From an uncultured Propionibacteriaceae bacterium (GTDB taxonomy: Bacteria > Actinomycetota > Actinomycetes > Propionibacteriales > Propionibacteriaceae): a DNA stretch of 15,876 nucleotides. The stretch's first letter is position 1. Every line of letters starts with the position of its first letter. Both the position numbers and the translations under genes were made by a program. The stretch spans positions 1 through 15,876 of the forward strand of contig CAMQXE010000003.1 in the NCBI GenBank assembly GCA_947038745.1, written 5' to 3'. Under the pieces are notes generated by a model, which did not search any database, had not been told where the DNA came from, and saw nothing but the letters and a program-made list of their open reading frames with translations. This document shows, one piece after another, positions 13,026 to 15,876 of the stretch.

Positions 13026-13555
13026 GCGAGCAACTAGTTATCGGGTTCACGCCGCTGCCATCAGCTCGCCGTGTTGCCACCTGGCGTGGCGTGATGCGCA
13101 CCAGAATCCTGTTTGCCGCCATCTCGACGGTCCTGGCGCTAGTGCTGTTCTTCTGGCAGCCCGAGCGTTTCTCGGATTCTTCCTGGGGTCTGGCGATCTT
13201 GCTGTTGCTAATCGGGTTATCGTGGGTTTTGGTGCTTTTTACGGTAGCGAAATTCATCGTGGCTCGACGGGAACTTGCTCGCCTTGGTGAAGGCATGGCT
13301 CTTGCACTCGACGCCACCGGGATAAATATCGGGGAGTCATTGGGCGGAGGCAAATATGCGTGGACGTCTGTCACATCGATGGTGGTGCGCCGTTCTGGTG
13401 TGCTACTGCGACCAAAACTCATGATCTGCGCAGCACCGGACCGCCAGATTCGGGTTCCACTATCAGCAATTGATGTGTTACCCGCAGACATTGATAATGC
13501 GGTTCGGGCTTATTCGCGCGGCCAAGTGCAGGTTGAGATCAAAGACTTTGCGTAA
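13022..13555 (+). CDS. Two-TM membrane protein, PH-like/YcxB-like, unknown function
   Basis: Unrecognised membrane protein of 177 residues. A short basic N-terminus (about 1-27) is followed by two hydrophobic segments at about 28-46 and 54-76, a basic turn (ARRELARLGEG), then a beta-rich C-terminal domain with LDATGINIG...KYAWTSVTSMVVRRSGVLLRP, the strand-turn-strand pattern with a central Trp seen in bacterial PH-like/YcxB-like domains. The layout matches that of the protein at 3714-4274, though the sequences are not obviously alike. Its ATG overlaps the methyltransferase stop (ATGA, 13022-13025), so it is almost certainly translationally coupled to it; no separate ribosome site is clear. 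Function and any link to RNA methylation are unknown. Confidence 0.8.
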   Translation: MSEQLVIGFTPLPSARRVATWRGVMRTRILFAAISTVLALVLFFWQPERFSDSSWGLAILLLLIGLSWVLVLFTVAKFIVARRELARLGEGMALALDATGINIGESLGGGKYAWTSVTSMVVRRSGVLLRPKLMICAAPDRQIRVPLSAIDVLPADIDNAVRAYSRGQVQVEIKDFA

Positions 13556-13603
13556 TGTAGTTCTTGTCTAGGGACACAGCATGCGCGTTTACAGGTTCGC
13601 CGG

Positions 13604-13609
13604 TAGAGT
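13604..13609 (+). promoter_or_regulatory. Candidate -10 for the aldolase gene
   Basis: TAGAGT (TANNNT) predicts transcription from about 13616 and a leader of about 32 nt that includes the AAAGGA ribosome site. No convincing -35 is seen. Confidence 0.3.
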
Positions 13610-13647
13610 TACTCATGTCGCAACAATTCCTGTGCAAAGGACGCAAA

Positions 13648-14670
13648 ATGCCTATCGCTTCTCCCGAGGTCTATGCCGAGATGCTCGACCGGGCCAAGCA
13701 GAACTCGTTCGCTTACCCGGCCATCAACGTCACAAGCTCCCAGACCGTTATCGCTGCTATTCAAGGCTTCGCTGAGGCCGGTTCTGACGGCATCATTCAG
13801 GTTTCGACCGGCGGCGCCGAGTACGCCTCCGGCTCAACGATCAAGAACATGGTCGATGGTGCAGTAGCTCTTGCTGAGTATGCCACCGTCGTCGCAAAGA
13901 ATTACCCCGTAAACATCGCTCTCCATACGGATCACTGCCAGAAAGAGAAGCTCGATCTCTATGTGAATCCGCTGGTGGCTATCTCGCAGGAGCGCGTTGA
14001 TCGCGGGCAGAACCCACTGTTCCAGTCCCACATGTGGGACGGTTCGGCTGTTCCGCTTGAGGAGAACCTGCGGATTGCCGAGGAGCTGCTTTCGCGCACG
14101 TCAAAGGCCAAGATCGTTCTTGAGATCGAGGTCGGCGCTGTTGGTGGCGAAGAGGACGGCGTTGTTGGCGAGATCAACGACAAGCTCTACACCACGATCG
14201 AGGACGGTCTGCGCACGCTTGAGGTGCTCGGCACGGGTGAGCAGGGTCGCTACATGACAGCTCTCACTTTTGGCAACGTGCATGGGGTTTACAAGCCAGG
14301 CAATGTGAAGCTACGCCCGGAAATCCTCAAGGAGATCCAGGATGCTTGTGGGGCCAAGTACGGCAAGGACAAGCCTTTCGACTTGGTATTCCACGGCGGT
14401 TCTGGATCTACGGCGCAAGAAATTGCTGACGCAGTTTCCTTCGGCGTAATCAAGATGAACGTCGATACCGATACGCAGTACGCATTCTCGCGGCCTGCGG
14501 TTGATTGGATGTTCAAGAACTACGACGGTCTACTCAAGATCGACGGCGAAGTTGGCAACAAGAAGCTCTACGATCCCCGCGCTTGGGGTAAGGCTGCTGA
14601 GGCTGGTATGGCCGCTCGTATCGTTGAGGCTTGCCAGAACCTAGGTTCGGCTGGAACGCATCAGGCATAG
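13648..14670 (+). CDS. fba: Class II fructose-bisphosphate aldolase
   Basis: Zinc-dependent aldolase of 340 residues that splits fructose 1,6-bisphosphate into glyceraldehyde 3-phosphate and dihydroxyacetone phosphate in glycolysis and reverses this in gluconeogenesis. Seen: HTDHCQ with D95 (catalytic) and H96 (zinc ligand), the EIEVGAVGGEEDG segment (159-171), GNVHGVY with H212, FHGGSGS with H249, and KMNVDTDTQ near 269-277, which contacts substrate phosphate. All ligands are present. Length is close to other actinobacterial class IIA enzymes. ATG at 13648 is fixed by AAAGGA (13636-13641) at 6 nt and by the usual MPIASPEVY start; the frame extends back to 13564 without family sequence. The gene is monocistronic, with a terminator 25 nt after the stop. 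Codon use looks strongly biased, as expected for a highly expressed gene. Confidence 0.97.
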   Translation: MPIASPEVYAEMLDRAKQNSFAYPAINVTSSQTVIAAIQGFAEAGSDGIIQVSTGGAEYASGSTIKNMVDGAVALAEYATVVAKNYPVNIALHTDHCQKEKLDLYVNPLVAISQERVDRGQNPLFQSHMWDGSAVPLEENLRIAEELLSRTSKAKIVLEIEVGAVGGEEDGVVGEINDKLYTTIEDGLRTLEVLGTGEQGRYMTALTFGNVHGVYKPGNVKLRPEILKEIQDACGAKYGKDKPFDLVFHGGSGSTAQEIADAVSFGVIKMNVDTDTQYAFSRPAVDWMFKNYDGLLKIDGEVGNKKLYDPRAWGKAAEAGMAARIVEACQNLGSAGTHQA

Positions 14671-14695
14671 TCTTCTGGTCGAATAGTTTTCATCA

Positions 14696-14735
14696 GGTGC
14701 CCCGCAGCGTCATGCTGTGGGGCACCGGAGGTTTA
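14696..14735 (+). terminator. Intrinsic terminator of the aldolase gene
   Basis: GGTGCCCCGCAGC (14696-14708) pairs with GCTGTGGGGCACC (14714-14726): 13 bp with one G-U pair and a 5-nt loop, followed by GGAGGTTTATT. Confidence 0.85.
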
Positions 14736-14764
14736 TTAGCAAAATATGTGCTCCTTGCGCACGC

Positions 14765-14770
14765 TAGATT
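14765..14770 (+). promoter_or_regulatory. -10 element for a leaderless gene
   Basis: TAGATT (TANNNT) lies 13 bp before the ATG at 14778, putting the transcription start at 14777-14778. No Shine-Dalgarno site precedes that ATG. Confidence 0.45.
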
Positions 14771-14777
14771 ATGGAAC

Positions 14778-15659
14778 ATGGATGATCTGCGTGAAGAAAA
14801 AGCTGCCGATGGCATCTGGCTGCTTCCTGGACACAGAGGCAGAAGCTCGGTTATTTCTGGAGAAGAGTACGACCTTGAGCGGTCAAAAGGGATCGCAAGA
14901 ATCTGTACGGGTTCGGCAGTTCTGATTGGGCTGGTAGTAGTAGCTCTATTTTTCTCTGATCTCTATAGCGGCATGAAAGTTGGTACCGGCCTGCTGGTAT
15001 TTCTTATATTGGCTAGCATTCCGGCACTATTTCAAATCCCGATGGGGATATCGGCCGTGCGGCAGCATCCGCCTAAAGCAGAGATTCGCAACGATGGTCC
15101 GGCTTGTACCGCTGGAGTTGCGATGTATGTGACTACTGAAATGGCTACTGTATATCGAGGTGTACAACCTTCCCAAACGCTGTTAAGAACGGCGAAGGGA
15201 TTTCCATTTCTAGCACATGGTAAAGAAGGCGTAGAAGATTTTGAAGGAGAGTTGATTCCTTTAGAAGATATGGTCTTTCTACATTGTGGGAATGGATCAA
15301 TCGACGTCACGGGGGTAGCGCCGCAAGCGCTGATGGAGCTCCTATACGGCTTGGACTGGTTTGCTCCTGGAGTAGCAACTCAACCGCCAGAGCAAGATCC
15401 TTCCATGCCATATCCTGAGCGTTCTTTGCCTTGGATTAATGCCATCATGTCCCATCCCCAAGCTCCGCCTTCGCCGTTCTGCAAGAAGTTGAATTCTGGT
15501 AGTAGTACAGATGATGATGACATCGATGATGAAGATCTACTGGAATACGAACCCCCGGCCGGGGAAAGCATGTCAATGCCAGCAAACGTATCAGTTCTTA
15601 AACAATCATCAGTATTTCTCCGCTATCGGTCCCTCTGGGATTTTGCCTTATCCCAGTAG
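14778..15659 (+). CDS. Two-TM membrane protein with acidic linker; probably truncated by a frameshift
   Basis: Unrecognised protein of 293 residues as read. A soluble N-terminus (about 1-38) is followed by two TM segments (about 40-60 and 68-89), a soluble region of roughly 150 residues, a strongly acidic run (DDDDIDDEDLLEYE, about 245-258), then a short tail ending SLWDFALSQ. That tail looks like out-of-frame sequence: from 15602 a different frame (shifted -1) encodes two good TM segments and stays open to the window end. The natural product is probably longer, with a repeated layout of two TM segments plus soluble domain. ATG at 14778 is chosen from a TAGATT -10 13 bp upstream; the open frame back to 14631 crosses the aldolase terminator. 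Base composition is somewhat more AT-rich than its neighbours. Function unknown. Confidence 0.6.
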   Translation: MDDLREEKAADGIWLLPGHRGRSSVISGEEYDLERSKGIARICTGSAVLIGLVVVALFFSDLYSGMKVGTGLLVFLILASIPALFQIPMGISAVRQHPPKAEIRNDGPACTAGVAMYVTTEMATVYRGVQPSQTLLRTAKGFPFLAHGKEGVEDFEGELIPLEDMVFLHCGNGSIDVTGVAPQALMELLYGLDWFAPGVATQPPEQDPSMPYPERSLPWINAIMSHPQAPPSPFCKKLNSGSSTDDDDIDDEDLLEYEPPAGESMSMPANVSVLKQSSVFLRYRSLWDFALSQ

Positions 15660-15876
15660 GCTGGCTGGTGTTATTAGGTATTCATATCTTTATGCCCCCT
15701 GGCGCTGGTGCTGTAATGACATCAGTGCTCATGGGCTATCTTCTAATATATATGGGAATTTTTAGCATGCTTACGGAAGGCTGGCCCTTCTGTGATGGCG
15801 GTGAAAGAATATGGTTCGCTAAGTCAGCTATCGGGGTTGAGGCTGATTCAAAGACCTATGTTTTTTCTACGAAGCT
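15602..15876 (+). pseudogene. Out-of-frame continuation of the preceding membrane protein (partial)
   Basis: This frame is open from just after a TAA at 15599-15601 to the end of the window (91 codons) and has no start codon before its first hydrophobic segment (first GTG 15668, first ATG 15692). It encodes LSVPLGFCLIPVGWLVLLG and MTSVLMGYLLIYMGIFSML, two convincing TM segments, then a soluble stretch with WPFCDGGERIWFAKS. It overlaps the end of the previous ORF and needs a 1-nt insertion there, for example in the TTT run at 15615-15617, to be joined in frame. It could be a real disruption, a phase-variable tract, a programmed shift or a sequencing error. The 3' end is outside the window. Confidence 0.6.

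Noticed and set aside
13009..13491. 160-residue minus-strand ORF
   Set aside because: Shadow of the two-TM protein gene; no family features and Ser/Arg/Thr-rich composition typical of an antisense frame.
15511..15765. 84-residue plus-strand ORF near the window end
   Set aside because: Third frame over the frameshifted gene; no hydrophobic or other sensible pattern compared with the two complementary frames.
1..15876. CRISPR arrays, IS elements, prophage, tRNA or rRNA genes
   Set aside because: No regularly spaced repeats, transposase or integrase motifs, or tRNA-like cloverleaf sequences were seen; spacers are all under 230 bp.

Overview
The window (15,876 bp, mid-range GC by eye) looks like chromosomal DNA of an actinobacterium, most like the Arcanobacterium/Trueperella/Actinomyces group. 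This rests on family content and regulation, not on a database match: a class E sortase, an actinobacterial-type SpoU rRNA methyltransferase, a HAIR (HspR) operator in front of clpB, CRP/GlxR-type boxes, strong AAGGAG Shine-Dalgarno sites alternating with apparently leaderless genes, and a 2-oxoacid:ferredoxin oxidoreductase that suits a facultative anaerobe. I see no IS element, prophage, CRISPR array, tRNA or rRNA.

Layout. (1) 1-3590: a tight five-gene plus-strand operon made of a P-loop NTPase, a 2x[4Fe-4S] ferredoxin, and the alpha (VorB-like), TPP-binding beta and gamma subunits of a 2-oxoacid:ferredoxin oxidoreductase. Two CRP/GlxR-like boxes lie upstream and a perfect 9-bp stem terminator closes it. 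(2) 3604-5075: a two-TM membrane protein and a Ser/Thr-linker lipoprotein, both of unknown function. (3) 5148-7781: clpB with a readable promoter and HAIR operator. (4) 7794-9717: a structured intergenic region with terminators, a class E sortase, and a LemA protein with a Gln/Pro-rich tail. (5) 9742-11527: an ABC-F ATPase preceded by what looks like a transcription attenuator (20-codon leader ORF, terminator hairpin, then the gene's own RBS). (6) 11608-13555: a DedA membrane protein on the minus strand, divergent by only 23 bp from a SpoU methyltransferase that is translationally coupled to another two-TM protein. The 23-bp gap appears to be a bidirectional promoter giving leaderless mRNAs both ways. 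(7) 13648-14735: class II fructose-bisphosphate aldolase with its terminator. (8) 14778-15876: a large multi-TM membrane protein that appears to be interrupted by a -1 frameshift near 15602-15659 and runs off the window.

As a system, region 1 is a coherent redox module: TPP-dependent oxidative decarboxylation of a 2-oxoacid, with electrons passed to ferredoxin and a co-encoded NTPase of unknown role. Regions 3-5 deal with stress and the envelope or ribosome. The regulatory DNA is the most informative part: HAIR, CRP-like pair, attenuator, bidirectional promoter, and -10 boxes placed exactly 12-13 bp before start codons. All promoter calls are by eye.
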